64,000 bases of DNA, from positions 6,487,569-6,551,568 of the forward strand of contig OZ005689.1 in assembly GCA_963930775.1 (NCBI GenBank), written 5' to 3'. The notes beneath the pieces are model-generated. The model saw only the letters and a program-made list of their open reading frames with translations, was not told the DNA's origin and made no database searches. This document shows, piece after piece, positions 10,601 to 21,932 of this stretch. The DNA comes from Cliona cf. orientalis. Lineage: Eukaryota; Porifera; Demospongiae; Clionaida; Clionaidae. The translations under genes and the position numbers were made by a program. Position 1 is the stretch's first letter. Every line of letters begins with the position of its first letter.

Positions 10601-13283
10601 GTGCTGTGGGAGTGATGTGGGGGATCAGGCTAAGCTTTACTAAGTTTCCTGTCTTAATTTAATAGTGGCATAGTCCTAACCCTGACAACCCACCTGCTCC
10701 ATGTAACTTAATTCCCTTGCTGAGGGAATAGTAATATTATTATCGTACAGATTCAGGACAAATACATAGCTTCCTATTAACACAAGAACAGTCCCAGAAG
10801 ATGTAACAGGCTATTACTCATTAGCTAGCCACAAGATCACGAAGAGGAAGTACTTAATACTACGGATGAATGGTCAGCAAAGCTCAGAGTTGCTACAAGC
10901 AAGTTAACAGATGTCGGATCATACCGTCACACACAGCTCATGTTATCAGCTATTCATACCCAGGAAATTCAATAATAAAATTAATGGAGTTCATGGCTAT
11001 TGACACCAGATAAAGTGGTGCATGGCTGCAAGGGCTACACAATAATGCTATTGACACTGATCAGCAATAAGGGCCGTTTCTTGATCACTGATTCAATAGT
11101 CAGTACGGACCACGCCGCACTGGTGTCGCATTTAATACATGTATAAATCCCACCCAACGTGCACATGTGATCATGAACTTGATGCTCATCATAATACAGT
11201 ACTATGCTCACTGATTTGACAATGTCAGATTTTCATCTGGGGGAGAGGGAGTTAAGAATTTGGTTTTAATTAAATTACGCATCATAATATTATTTTCATA
11301 ATCACTAGCATTTGTCAAAAATTACCCAAATAATCTGGAAGAATATTAATTAAAATGAAATTCTCCTTAAAATATGTTCGAAGGAACTATAGGCGTGCTA
11401 AATACGCCCACTCTGCTTCCACCCCAATTTTTTGTCACTATAATTATGGCCTACACATTTATTATATACGATGTCACTATACATAATAATATGCATGTTT
11501 GTATTATTATGAGAATATCCTGTCCACAATCAAGAAGATGGCAATTTAAGAGCAATAGATCTTGAAGAACAGTACAGTGGGGGCTGGGATTATCCACAAG
11601 TGAGTTCTCTGGCTTTGGTTTCTGAATATCATTTAGCGTCACATGCTTTTCTTACTTTCTGGATACCAAATCTTGCATTATTAAAATTAATTTCGGCTTT
11701 AATCCAATAATTTCTTCGATCCACCTCTTTTTGCTCGGCTTTGTTCAACCTTCTTGAAGAAGGATAATGTTGAACATTACTTCCCGTACAATGATTGTGT
11801 AGGGGCTTCCCACCTCAGCTCTTAATCTGGGATCCAGGGAGCATGTGCGGTGAGCGCGGTACCAGTGTCAATGATCAATTAGTGACATTAAGTCGCACTG
11901 GACGGTGGCAACAGTCACTAATTTTAGTACCTGTTATTATCACCAGTTTATCGGTGTCAATAGCCATGGCCTAAAATTAATCCAGAATGAGGAACTGATG
12001 TCTCACAACTCAGTTAATAAGTTTAGTATTGGATTACCATGTGCAGCCGGCAATGAGCTTGAGATCAAGATTTCAAGAGTATATCAATATCATGCAGCGA
12101 ACTATAATGATTGATTTGGAGAGGCCTCATATCTGTATGGTCTAATGTGCATACATGCATACATGATGTATAAGGCCATTAAAATTATTATACATGGGTC
12201 AGGTGGGTGGTTAGGGTTACTACCGTAAATCAAGAAATTTATGCGTGCATCTTATTCATGCTAACTCATGCGTGGTATAGCCTAGGCGCATGAATAAAAT
12301 TACATTTTAACTAACGCAATTATTACCCACACGCATGCGCCAGTGGTTTACCACAAGGTCACGCACCAATGCATGCTAGTGCTAGTGTGTAGCACCTGCG
12401 CTACTGATTATGAGTTTGCTAAAGTATTTTTAAAAAGGAAGCTCTGCCTACTAGCTATGTGAGCAGACTGGAATCAGGCAGAGAGAAACAGAGGAGGCTA
12501 ATAAACTGAGCATCAGTGCTAGTAGTACTGAAAAGATCATTGAAATTAGTTACCCATTTGTGATTCTGACTGAGAGACTCTGCTCTGGGAAGTATCTCAA
12601 TTAAGGTTGAAAAATGCGCATGATTTTGATGACGTTAATTTTAATTTGATCAAAATGACACTGAACCGCATGATTTTAATGCAACACTTAATTTACAGTA
12701 TTAGGAAAAAGGAAGCACTTAAACCATACCACAGATGAATGGACAGAGTGCAAGCAACAGATGTCCGGACAGAGGTCCGATCACACCATCATGCACACAC
12801 AGCTCATACTATCAGCTATCCAAGTACACAGGTAGTTTAACAATAAAATTTAATACAAAATGACAAACTGATGTCCCACAGCTCATTTATAATATTATTG
12901 GGTCACCATGTGCAGCTGGCAATGAGCTTGAGATTGAGATTTCGAGAGTATCAATATCGTGCGGTGGGTGACCGGCAACTAATGATTGATTTGGAGTGGC
13001 CTCATCTCCCTCTTCACACCGAGACCCATGGCAATCACCTTGGTGTGGTTCAGCATATGATTGGTCTTGATTGTTTCAGCTACGTAATTTTGTCCTGCCT
13101 TGTGTAGCTAGTCAATAAATCAGCATCCTCCATGAGGGTTGGTGGCGACCTTCCAACAGGTGGAATGCATATGCCTCCACCAGAGCTTTTAGACGAGCCT
13201 TGATCATCAGAGGCATATGCTGATGTTGGATGGAATCCAGCTTCTTTCGATCCTCAACATAAGAGTCATACCAGCCCATTAGA

Positions 13284-13572
13284 TCATAGCTGTAACAAAT
13301 ACTGCAATTTGATTGGCTACTGACAGGTATCTATATCTCATAGTCACCTACAAGCTTCTCATAGTCACCTACAAGATTTTCATAGTCACCTACAAGTTTT
13401 TCCCTCTGTCTCTTAGCAATACAAAGTCATATTTACTTGTTAGACATGGTTTAGTCGGTTTCTAGGAGATTTAGAAGACCTCAGGGCTCTCATAGAATCC
13501 TTGCTTCGCTCAGGATTCTACCTACATAGAGTACTTTGGTCTATTAAATCACATAGAAACCTCCTTAACAGT
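13284..13572. mobile_element. Fold-back element, copy 2 (reverse orientation)
   Basis: This is a reverse-complement copy of 6117-6415: 'ctgcaatttgattggctac', then three 'catagtcacctacaag' units, then the 'aaatcacatagaaacctcc' inverted arm. The internal indels differ from copy 1. Confidence 0.7.
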
Positions 13573-13889
13573 GTCTAACTAATATTTAGACACTGGGCCA
13601 GCTCTCTCCAGCTCCTCGTCACTGCCTTCACCATGCACCTCAAATACATTATCAACAGTGAGGGAAGCTAGGGCCGGATAGGATAGATAATATTCAGAAT
13701 CACTCACACAAGATATTAATTTCCCCATCTACAGACTAAATTAAAGGTCTACGCACAGCCACCCACAATCCTCCCTAGACTCGCGTGCCACACCTCCTAA
13801 TCCGAGGGAAAGAGGAGTCTGATTGTTGTGTGTACAGCGAGTTGTGTGCATGTCCGGCGGAATGCAAAACAACAACAACAACAAAATCC

Positions 13890-14062
13890 GTCAGTCCTCT
13901 TACGTGTGTATGGACCATCTTGAATTCCTGGGTTACGGCCGGCCAACCTATGTATCCTGGTATTATTATATAGAATGAGGCTAGAAAGCTCGAGAGGGTT
14001 TTCCTGCAAATCCTTTCCATGACTCACTAGAGGGTCACATTGGAAGCAGAATGTACCAGACT
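13890..14062 (-). pseudogene. Relic of Reeler exons 4 and 3
   Basis: On the minus strand it encodes AVTQEFKMVHTHVRGL (matching Reeler exon 4) and, at 14030-14062, the last part of exon 3 ('gggtcacattggaagcaga'). Exons 1 and 2 are missing. Next to it (14090-14250) is sequence resembling the intron of the six-cysteine gene at 8559, so a deletion appears to have fused the two neighbours. Confidence 0.7.
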
Positions 14063-14945
14063 AACAGTTGCTACTTTTTGCTGTTAATTATGGCATGACG
14101 TCACTGTGTAATAGGATTTTTTTTTTAAGCATTATGCAAGCTTCTCTAGATGGGGCAACTTAGATTTTATTGCATTGCATGAGCTAGTATAGTCTCTTTC
14201 TAGCTCTCTATTATTAATAGTATAGTCATGACTAGTATTGCAATGTAAGCCATGCATAATGAAAATAATTACCTATGGGAGTGATATGGGGGATGAGGCT
14301 AAACTTTAGCTGTGGCTAGCTAATGAGTAGCAATGGCCAGGTAACAGGTCCATGGCCACCCATCACGTTCTCCCACTTGTCTCCTGATATTAAATTTTTG
14401 TTCTGTATTAATTTTGCAGAGTGACATTATCCGCTGTCATAGTGCGTGGGGTCTGAGGGAACAGTTCATTTTATCATAGGAAGGCATTTTAATTTGTGAG
14501 CGGTTAATTAGTTATGCATACTCTATCACTTACATGACATTGTACGTAGGTGTCCAGTGCCTGTACATGTATGTACACATACACACCCATAGATCTATGT
14601 CTAGACATGAAAATAATATTTTACACATTCATGCAGGTGTTCTGGCATGCATGTCACCTAATGTGCATAAATACATGATGTATTCCAAGTCAATCATCAC
14701 ACCACTGATCTCCAAATACAGGTGGGTGTGTAGGGCTAATTATAAGGACTATGCAACTATGACTAATTAAATTCAGATATGTAGGAAGAGGGAGTACTTA
14801 TACAGATGAATGGTCAGAAACCTCAGAGTGCAATTAACAGCTTGTTAGATCACACCATCACCCACAGAGTGCAAAATTAATATCAGCCATTATGATACCA
14901 GCTCATGCTATAAGCTGTTCAAGTACACAGGAAGTAAATTTAATG

Positions 14946-15181
14946 CAGTGCCTCCAAGCTGTTCTCCTGTCTTTCAGTATAAAATTAATATTATAATTCC
15001 CATTTTTCAGTATTTTGTACATTTTCAGTATTTTTCAATATTTTACAAAGAGCTCCATGTAATACTATGATGTATGTACTGAATTCCCCAATTTTCAGTG
15101 TTGAATGTTTATCAGTATTTATGGTCAGAATTCAGTAAAAAATTAATACTGATGAATCCGTACATATACTTGGAGGCACTG
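14946..15181. mobile_element. CAGTGCCTCCAAG miniature element, copy 1
   Basis: It begins CAGTGCCTCCAAG and ends CTTGGAGGCACTG, flanked by an exact 6-bp duplication TTAATG (14940-14945 and 15182-15187). The interior is AT-rich with 'ttttcagtattt' repeats. The second copy is at 52065-52280. Confidence 0.85.
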
Positions 15182-16136
15182 TTAATGCAGAATGACAAAC
15201 TGATGTCCCACAGCACAGTTAATAAATTTAGTTTTCTATCGGATGATCATGTGCAGCAGGCAACGAGCTTGAGATAGAGATTTCCAGAGAATTGATATCA
15301 TGGGGTACTTAATGAACTGCACCCCAAATCCCCTCCTTACAGCTTTTTTCAGGGAGAAATGCAAGATTTTTGTGAGTTTTCCACCGATCCGAGATTGATT
15401 CAGAAGTGGGCATGGTCGTGGGATGATGCAACACAAATTCGTTCTAATTAAATGAGTACCTACCCTTGGCACTCACGCTGCAATTGCATCCTTATAGCTA
15501 TAACCAGGCAACTTTTAATGGGCTAATTAACTTTTTCTGTGTATATTGTTTAGGTCTATCTTTTGACTTCCATCTTCCTGTGTCATGTTTCATTGTAGCT
15601 AGCTACATAGCCCTTTGAAAATTGGCTCCATCATGATACTACGACTATGATACAAGGTTTTCAGGGCAACCTCACCACCACACCCAGCAAGTGTGCCACT
15701 ACAAACACTAAAGGTAGCTAACGCTGCATCTTTCAATAATTGTTTCCTTAATATGGCAGATTTGCAGTTTAATTGGCCTGGTGCAAAATTATTATGGTGC
15801 ATGAGAGATGAGCTTCTCTGCTGTCCACACTAGTACTGTGCAAATTAATTTAATAATTACCTTTGCCCAGCTGCTAGCTACTCACTGATCATGAGTCACT
15901 GGTCTAGCACTGATAGTTCTGATATTTGGGTGACAAAGTTCATGTCAAACACAAGGTACCATCTACAGAATGATAGCGTTTTTCATGACTGTGTCACGTT
16001 AAGCATGCATAATTTGTGCTATCCATAGCTGCAAAGGAAATGATTTACTAGCGTCAATCTTAGACTAGGGTTGATAACAATTATCATTCCTTGGTGCACT
16101 GATCAATAATTGGTGTTGTAATATTATTATGATATT

Positions 16137-18420
16137 ATACTGATTGGCCTTATGGAAAGGTCAAAATTAATATATTACTGGAGCTCTTAGACTATAGAAC
16201 ACATACATACCCCGCACGCTCTTCAGCGTCGATAGTCTGGGTGCCAGACCCTTGATAATAATAATATAAATCATAATGTGCCAGGTTGTGCACATGAGCA
16301 GAGAGCACAGTGTCATGTTGTCCATAGACATGGCCAACAAAACGAACGATCTTGAAGCCAGTTTTTTGACGATACTGACAGATACAACTTTACCCCTTGT
16401 GCATGCGTGTGGGGTAACTAAAGCTCATTAATTTTTAAATTAATGACCATTACCAACTTTTCTTATTCATTCACACATGCATAGCTAGAATTCATGTTAA
16501 TTGCTTAGAATGTTTTATTCATGCAAACATAGTTAGAATTCATGTTAATTGCTTAGAATGTTCACCTTTTTTCATGCATACTTAATTACGGTATTATACC
16601 ATAAAGAGTAGATCACAAGGCATAATAATATTATTATGACATTGTTTCAAGATCAGGAATCTGTAATAACGGTCAGATAGAAAAATACGTAAAATCCTGT
16701 GAGTTACTCATGGACTCATGGGAAGGATTTACGTCTCTAAACCCATGAGTAACAGGGGCACCTCACGGCGTAAATTCTTCCTTTAGATTTGGGTTTGGGT
16801 TACATGAGGAGGATTTACGCATTTCTCGTTGAATACCAATCAGATCCTTACGAAAAGTACCAAAATCATTCCCAAATTTCAAAGATTAACTTTTGGGGAA
16901 TTTATGCCATTCAAGAGAGATGTAAATCCTTCCCATAATTCATGTTAATTGAATGGAATGTTCACCTGGTTTTGATAATAATATTATGCATAATAATTGT
17001 AAACATGAAAAACAGATCACATGGCACATGTTTTATGATCTGGAATCTGCAGAAACAAAAGTGTTAACTCTTTCAAAGTGTAACCTTAAACTTGTTGCAA
17101 GAACATGCAGCTGCTTAGCCATGCATGCTCTGGTCATAGCTAGAATTCAGAAGTATAAGCTAGCTAGCTATTATCAGGAATTGGCATTGTCTGACTTACC
17201 AGATCCAGTCCTCTTATGTGTGTATGGACCATCTTGAACTCCTGGGTTATGGCCAACCTATGCATTATGATAGAATGAGGCTAGAAAGCTCGAGAAAGTT
17301 TTCCTGCAATCCTTTCATGATATGACTCACCATAGGGTCACATTGGAAGCGAAATGTGATTCCAGACTTGGAACCAACCAGGTGAGATCAACAGATATCT
17401 TGTTAGTCGCTTGTGAATGTGTGGCACATGGCTGCATTCAAAACGGAAAACAAATTGAAAATTAATTTTGGATTTTCAATGCAAAGACGGTTCTGCCTAC
17501 ACTTATTAAAGTGCACATCTGATCATGAGTTGACAATATTTTTAAGTAGAAAGCATTAAATCAGTATCACAACAAAATTTGATGCTTACAGCAGCACAGT
17601 GCCATATCCTCCAATCCCCTTTTGCAGGTGGATTTACAAATTCACCTACAAATTTGGCTTCTTTGGTGAACGACTCCGTAGACTCTCGAGCCTGAATGGC
17701 AAACCCACGGAACTTTGGACCACTGCTTTCTATACGAACTAAAAATAGAAACAGACAAAAATTGCAAATTATCATAGACTATTATAATAATATTATCATG
17801 ATTGTATTTAAAGCTGTATCTAGTAGTAGCTAAAGCAATAACTCAGTAGCTAATTTTGGTACATCAACTATCTGCCATGATGGGTTATTGATTTGATAAA
17901 CACACCACCATAGCTGCAGCATAAATTAAATAGGGTCATAAGGAAGTGAAATGTTAGGCTGTACAGATATAACTTGATTACTTCTTATAATTCTTAATGG
18001 TCATCTCCTGAGCTGTTCACCTGTGTGTAAAGATCCACATTTGTAGAATTTAGATGATTTTGGTTTAGCACCATCTATTGCCAACAGTCTCACACTGAAC
18101 GGGCAGGGAGCCTTGCAGTGGTCTGGAGTGACTTGATGGTGCCTCTGGACCAGGTCATTGCAGGCTGCAGATCTCACCGGCGCACCACTGGAAAAAGCTA
18201 AAGCGGTATTGTTAATCGATGCAGCTGCGGCCAGAATTATTGCGATCACAGAAAGAGTAGTCATCTCCAGCTGGGTATTGGAAGATTGAAAGTGCATGAA
18301 GTGTCATGATCAAGTTAACACCTGTTTGCACGCGGCCCACTATTCCGCGGCAAGGACACGCCCTAGTAGCTCCGCCCATTTTGTGCACATGCGCTATCAT
18401 ACCGAGCCCCGTATCATACG
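16137..18420. repeat. Duplication I, copy B
   Basis: This is colinear with 1-3200 and includes a complete Reeler gene. Copy B lacks the 0.8-kb insertion found at 499-1306, and after about 18340 the two copies diverge. Many substitutions and small indels suggest the duplication is not very recent. Confidence 0.8.
17164..18264 (-). CDS. Secreted Reeler-domain protein, copy B
   Basis: Exons (complement): 18021-18264, 17590-17738, 17331-17431, 17200-17257, in the same phases as copy A. The signal peptide MTTLSVIAII is followed by the Reeler start FSSGAP at about residue 24, and exon 2 carries KFRGFAIQARES. Compared with copy A, exon 1 is 12 bp shorter in frame. Exon 4 is followed by a good donor (GTAAGT); without splicing, translation stops at 17164-17166 and gives about 195 aa. 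No Calx-beta exon was found downstream. It lies head to head with the six-cysteine gene at 19274, about 1 kb between start codons. Starting 33 bp further upstream (18297) is possible but would bury the signal peptide. Confidence 0.82.
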
Positions 18421-19273
18421 CTGTGGCTAGTATATAGTATTATGTGTTGATCTTTGTGTCTGGTTAGTACCCTATTAATGTGCTGTTGCTATTGACAATG
18501 TACTGAGTCCTCACAAACAAGCGTTCAGGTGGAATAGTTCTTGAACAATAGTTAGCAGAGGGCTTAGGGTAGGAACAGGGGGGGGGGGGCACAGCCCTCC
18601 ACTTTTTGACTCTAAACTTTCTTATACCAATAATAGCTAATTTAGGAATTCATTGTGTATTTTATACCATGCATTGTTGAAGTAAATTTTCTCACACAGG
18701 AATAACTGATTCAAAATTTAGTCCCCAAAATGCCTCAGAGAGCATCTGGTAATACCTAAAATCTCAAAATTTTCTGGGGGAGCATGCCCCCAGACCCCCC
18801 TAGGAGAGCTGCAAGCAGCAACCTATTCTGCATCGGTTTGTATTCCCCCACCCCCCTCCCCCACTTTTTTATTGCTTCCTACCCCTCTGGTTAGATAAGA
18901 CTTTATGAAGATTTGCATTGAGTGAGCATATACATGGGGTTAGAACAATAATAATAATTATAGAGAAATGGTGAACATGGCCGGTAGCTAGCTACAGGCA
19001 AAGACAAAATAGACAAGAGAACAATGATGGGTGATGAGAATAAGGGGTGAAACACAACAAAACATGACTACTAGCTCATATTGAGTACATTAGTAGAAAT
19101 CATAACAATTAACCCGTTACACTATTACTTATGTGCTACTGCATGTGTGTTCGGTTTTCCATAAAAGATAAGCATTTGAGCATATTGTGCTATCATCCTA
19201 CTATTTTATTACAAGTTAGCTACCCTTCATAATCAGTGAGCAGCTCGGCAAGTCCGGCGACTAATATTAAAGG
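18265..19273. promoter_or_regulatory. Shared divergent promoter region, Reeler B / six-cysteine 2
   Basis: It separates the two opposite start codons. Next to the Reeler start is 'gaagtgtcatgatcaagtt', which is also kept upstream of Reeler A (about 3098) and in the relic promoters at 21.8 and 54.3 kb. It also contains a C/G-rich repeat insertion (18559-18893). Core promoter elements cannot be assigned. Confidence 0.5.
18559..18893. mobile_element. G/C-tract repeat, 'gggggagcatgcccccag' family copy 1
   Basis: Imperfect inverted ends, 'agggtaggaacagggggg' and 'cttcctacccctct', enclose about 310 bp including 'gggggagcatgcccccagac' at about 18776. The same core occurs at about 43303, and a related sequence lies at 31450-31800. 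No coding potential was seen; the class is unknown. Confidence 0.6.
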
Positions 19274-19835
19274 ATGAAGACTGTTCTTGCTATCTGTGTG
19301 ATCTCGTGCCTCCTCGTTGTGGGGTACGCCATCGATTTAGGTAATATTGCATCATGTGCTACACGCGCTGGAAATTTGGCTTCATGTATTACGAGATTTC
19401 CGAGTGCTATCACCGACAACTCGTTTTGTACTGATTGTGCCAACTCCCTTATTGGGTACTATCAAGATTGCACTGGTAGAAATGATATAGATTCACTCTT
19501 GAGAGGTGAGAACCAATCTTAAATAGATGATAGACTAAATCAAGGATCAGATTTCAGCCCATTTTCCCTAACGTTAAGTTTTAGGTATCGTATAGTAAAT
19601 ATTAATAATGGGCTAATAATATCAACTTGCCAGGCTGTAGTCTAAGAGGTCTTGGGGTCTGGCCTGCATGGTTCATTGTGTTGGCACACATAATTATGCA
19701 TGTGTCCATATTATACTTTAAAATTAATTTAATTTTACAGCTTGCCCAAATGCAAATGGAGCAGCTACCATACACAGCGTCACTGCAGCTCTCATCACTT
19801 CTGTTAGCGATGCTACTCTACATATGTATACATGA
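19274..19835 (+). CDS. Small secreted six-cysteine protein lacking the hydrophobic tail (member 2)
   Basis: Exons 19274-19505 and 19741-19835 are joined in phase 1 and give 108 aa. The signal peptide is MKTVLAICVISCLLVVGYA. The six-cysteine pattern is the same as in the paralogues (C-x9-C-x13-C-x2-C-x10-C-x12-C). Exon 2 begins ACPNANGAATIH, but relative to the members at 21933 and 54449 it lacks 14 bp after 'tctgtta', shifting the frame so that the protein ends SDATLHMYT instead of the hydrophobic FTGIAMLLY. GPI anchoring is therefore probably lost and the product may be freely secreted, or the gene may be starting to decay. The intron is only 235 bp. It is divergent from Reeler copy B. Confidence 0.82.
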
Positions 19836-21559
19836 ACAGAAAGTTATATATATTATATATTGTTGTACTATAGTACAACACTCAATGAAAAATATTTTTC
19901 AGACAGACATTTTCCTTATTATAGTCCATGTCCTAACCTGGAGGGTCTTGTAGAAGTTAAAAATAATAGGATTTTATCCCTTGAGTAACTCGTGGGACGA
20001 TTTTTACACCTGGTCCAATACAACATAGAGTAGCAAAATTGGTGTAAAATCCTGAGTGTTTGATAGTGTGGGAAGTAGCTATATTAGCTATAAGGGGGGG
20101 GGGGATTTTACACCACTTGGTGAATTGCATCAAAATTAACATCGGAAACATTATTTGTGTCTAGCTACATGACAGGGTAACTCCATTAATTGAGCTACAC
20201 AGCTGCGGTTAGACTCAATCGTATAATAGCTAATAATAATGGAATTAGCTAGCTCATACCTACCAACCATTCAGCTTTCTGCTTGATTTCAAGCAAAAAT
20301 GGTACCCATCCCTCACAAAAATCACTAAATCCCTCATTTTTTGTGAGAACCTGGCCCATATATGCTAATACATTTTGGAGAAGCTAGTAGCATTTTCAAG
20401 CCAAAATGCCCCAAATCAAGCACATTTTATACAAATTTCAAGCACAAGACTATCCGCAGGTTGGCAGGTATGCTAGCTCCTATTATGAGTAGCTAAAGTG
20501 ACATCTCATTAATTGTGCCACTTTGAGTACTCAGTATCACACTATTAAGTGGTCCCCACGGACCATCCATGGCGACCATGAGTGGTACTCCCCCTGCATG
20601 CCATTTACGAGAGGGGGCTGGGTTTTGGTTTAACTTGATAGCAGAGTTTTTGTCCTGGGGGACCATATCTGGCATAAAGGACAGTCCGGGCCAGTTTGTG
20701 GAGGCATGACCGTGCCAGAGTATATACAACATTGGATGTTGCTACCATAATATTAAATTAATAGTATCATGACAAGATTCAGGAGTTCAGGCATGTAGCT
20801 AGCTAGCTACCGGTGTTGAATCACAGCTGCCCATGAATGATACTATCATGTATTTAGAACGACACAAACATGTTACTGATGTTAAGTTGGACTCGACTGC
20901 CGTGCACCTGGATGACCTGGACAGGATACCATTATTATGGGGACTATTTTCTCTAGTTGCACCAGCATGATCAAACGAATGCACTTTTCACTGATCAGCA
21001 AGAGATCTCAGGGAGTAGCTATGATTAGCTATATAGTTTACTACCACGAACAGAGATAAATTGCTTGCTCAACTTATAAGACCGTTAGGCCAAAGGCCAT
21101 TTAGCTAGCCTATGATTAGGCCATCTTACTCTATAGCTAACCCCAATACCAGAGGTAGATTTATATTATGCAGTGGTGTCGCCAGGGGGGTGCATGCGGG
21201 TTCATTTGCACCCAATCCATGCACCTGTGCACCCATCCTATGCATGTATTGTTTACCCTATGGTCTGTCACAGATGCATTATTATAATATTCACTACACA
21301 GCCAGTAATGTAACCGTGTCATATCTATAATATTAAATATTGCATCACTACATATATGTACACAAACTGTCTACATGGAATAGTACTGTAGGTTAACTTA
21401 TTACACTATTAATCGTACTACACTATACGTATACTATAGTACGCTTCCGCTAGCTTTATGCATCCACCTGTGCGGTTGCGTTCAATAACTTGCACCCAGT
21501 TAAACAATTGCCTAGAGACGCCACTGAGATTATGTGTTGAAGTGCTGAATGTGCATACA
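19836..21559. other. Intergenic; no gene seen
   Basis: Just after the member-2 stop is a palindrome, 'gttgtactatagtacaac' (about 19861). The rest is AT-rich with short open frames that lack support. A C-rich inverted-end element lies at 21171-21526. Confidence 0.55.
21171..21526. mobile_element. Element with CAGTGG/CCACTG ends
   Basis: The left end is 'cagtggtgtcgcca' and the right end is 'agagacgccactg', imperfect reverse complements. The interior repeats 'tgcacc' words and carries no protein. It resembles the common 'cagtggcgt' class of miniature elements. Confidence 0.55.
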
Positions 21560-21635
21560 GCAAACAGTTAATTGTTGGGTGTGGTCGTACGGAGTGAAAA
21601 GAGTAAATCCCATGTAAGATTGTCGGTTAGTACAG

Positions 21636-21896
21636 TGCGCATGCGCAGATAAAAGTAGCGCCGAATTTGACGTAGACCACACCCCTCACTGCAAGCCAAG
21701 AGCAGCTGCTCTCCGTACTGTAATCACAGAAAGAGTATCATCATCTCCATGCAGCAGCTGATGCTGTGAAGCTTAAAAGTGAAGTGTCATGATCAAGTTA
21801 ACGTTTGTACTCAAGCGCAGCACCCCACCCCAGAATCACACCTTACGAGGACACGTCCTGCTAGCCCCGCCCATTAAATTTATATGCGCATGCGCA
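21636..21896 (+). promoter_or_regulatory. Promoter of six-cysteine gene 3 with two NRF1-like palindromes
   Basis: TGCGCATGCGCA occurs at 21636-21647 and 21885-21896. This is the NRF1 consensus palindrome, common in CpG-type and bidirectional animal promoters. The distal one is followed by 'cgcagtcctcgttaa' and the start codon 37 bp on. Both sites and their spacing are kept in the duplicate at 54179-54411. Between them lies the Reeler exon-1 relic. Confidence 0.6.
21720..21802 (-). pseudogene. Relic of Reeler first exon and leader
   Basis: 'atcacagaaagagta' followed by 'catctcca' and 'gaagtgtcatgatcaagtt' matches the start-codon region of Reeler B (18242-18325). The coding remainder is gone. 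It shows that six-cysteine gene 3 once formed a head-to-head pair with a Reeler gene. Confidence 0.65.
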
Positions 21897-21932
21897 CGCA
21901 GTCCTCGTTAATTTTTGGGAGGAAAAAAAAAG

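Larger units (their letters stand above)
10845..15310. repeat. Three diverged copies of a ~0.3-0.6 kb repeat
   Basis: Units at about 10845-12120 (interrupted), 12708-13010 and 14781-15310 share, in order, 'gatgaatggtcag', 'gatcacaccatca', 'cacagctca', 'tgacaaactgatgtccca', 'catgtgcagc.ggcaa' and 'gagcttgaga'. No frame is conserved across them. They may be fragments of one older transposon or of a tandem segmental duplication. Confidence 0.55.
9722..17163. other. Long intergenic stretch; repeats and relics only
   Basis: No supportable coding gene was found. The stretch contains a hAT-type miniature element (10146-10600), a ~0.6-kb repeat in three diverged copies (about 10845-12120, 12708-13010, 14781-15310), a reversed copy of the 6.1-kb fold-back element (13284-13572), a Reeler relic (13890-14062) and a miniature element with 6-bp target duplication (14946-15181). 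From 16137 it is duplication I copy B. DNA at 14090-14250 resembles the intron of the six-cysteine gene at 8559. Confidence 0.6.
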
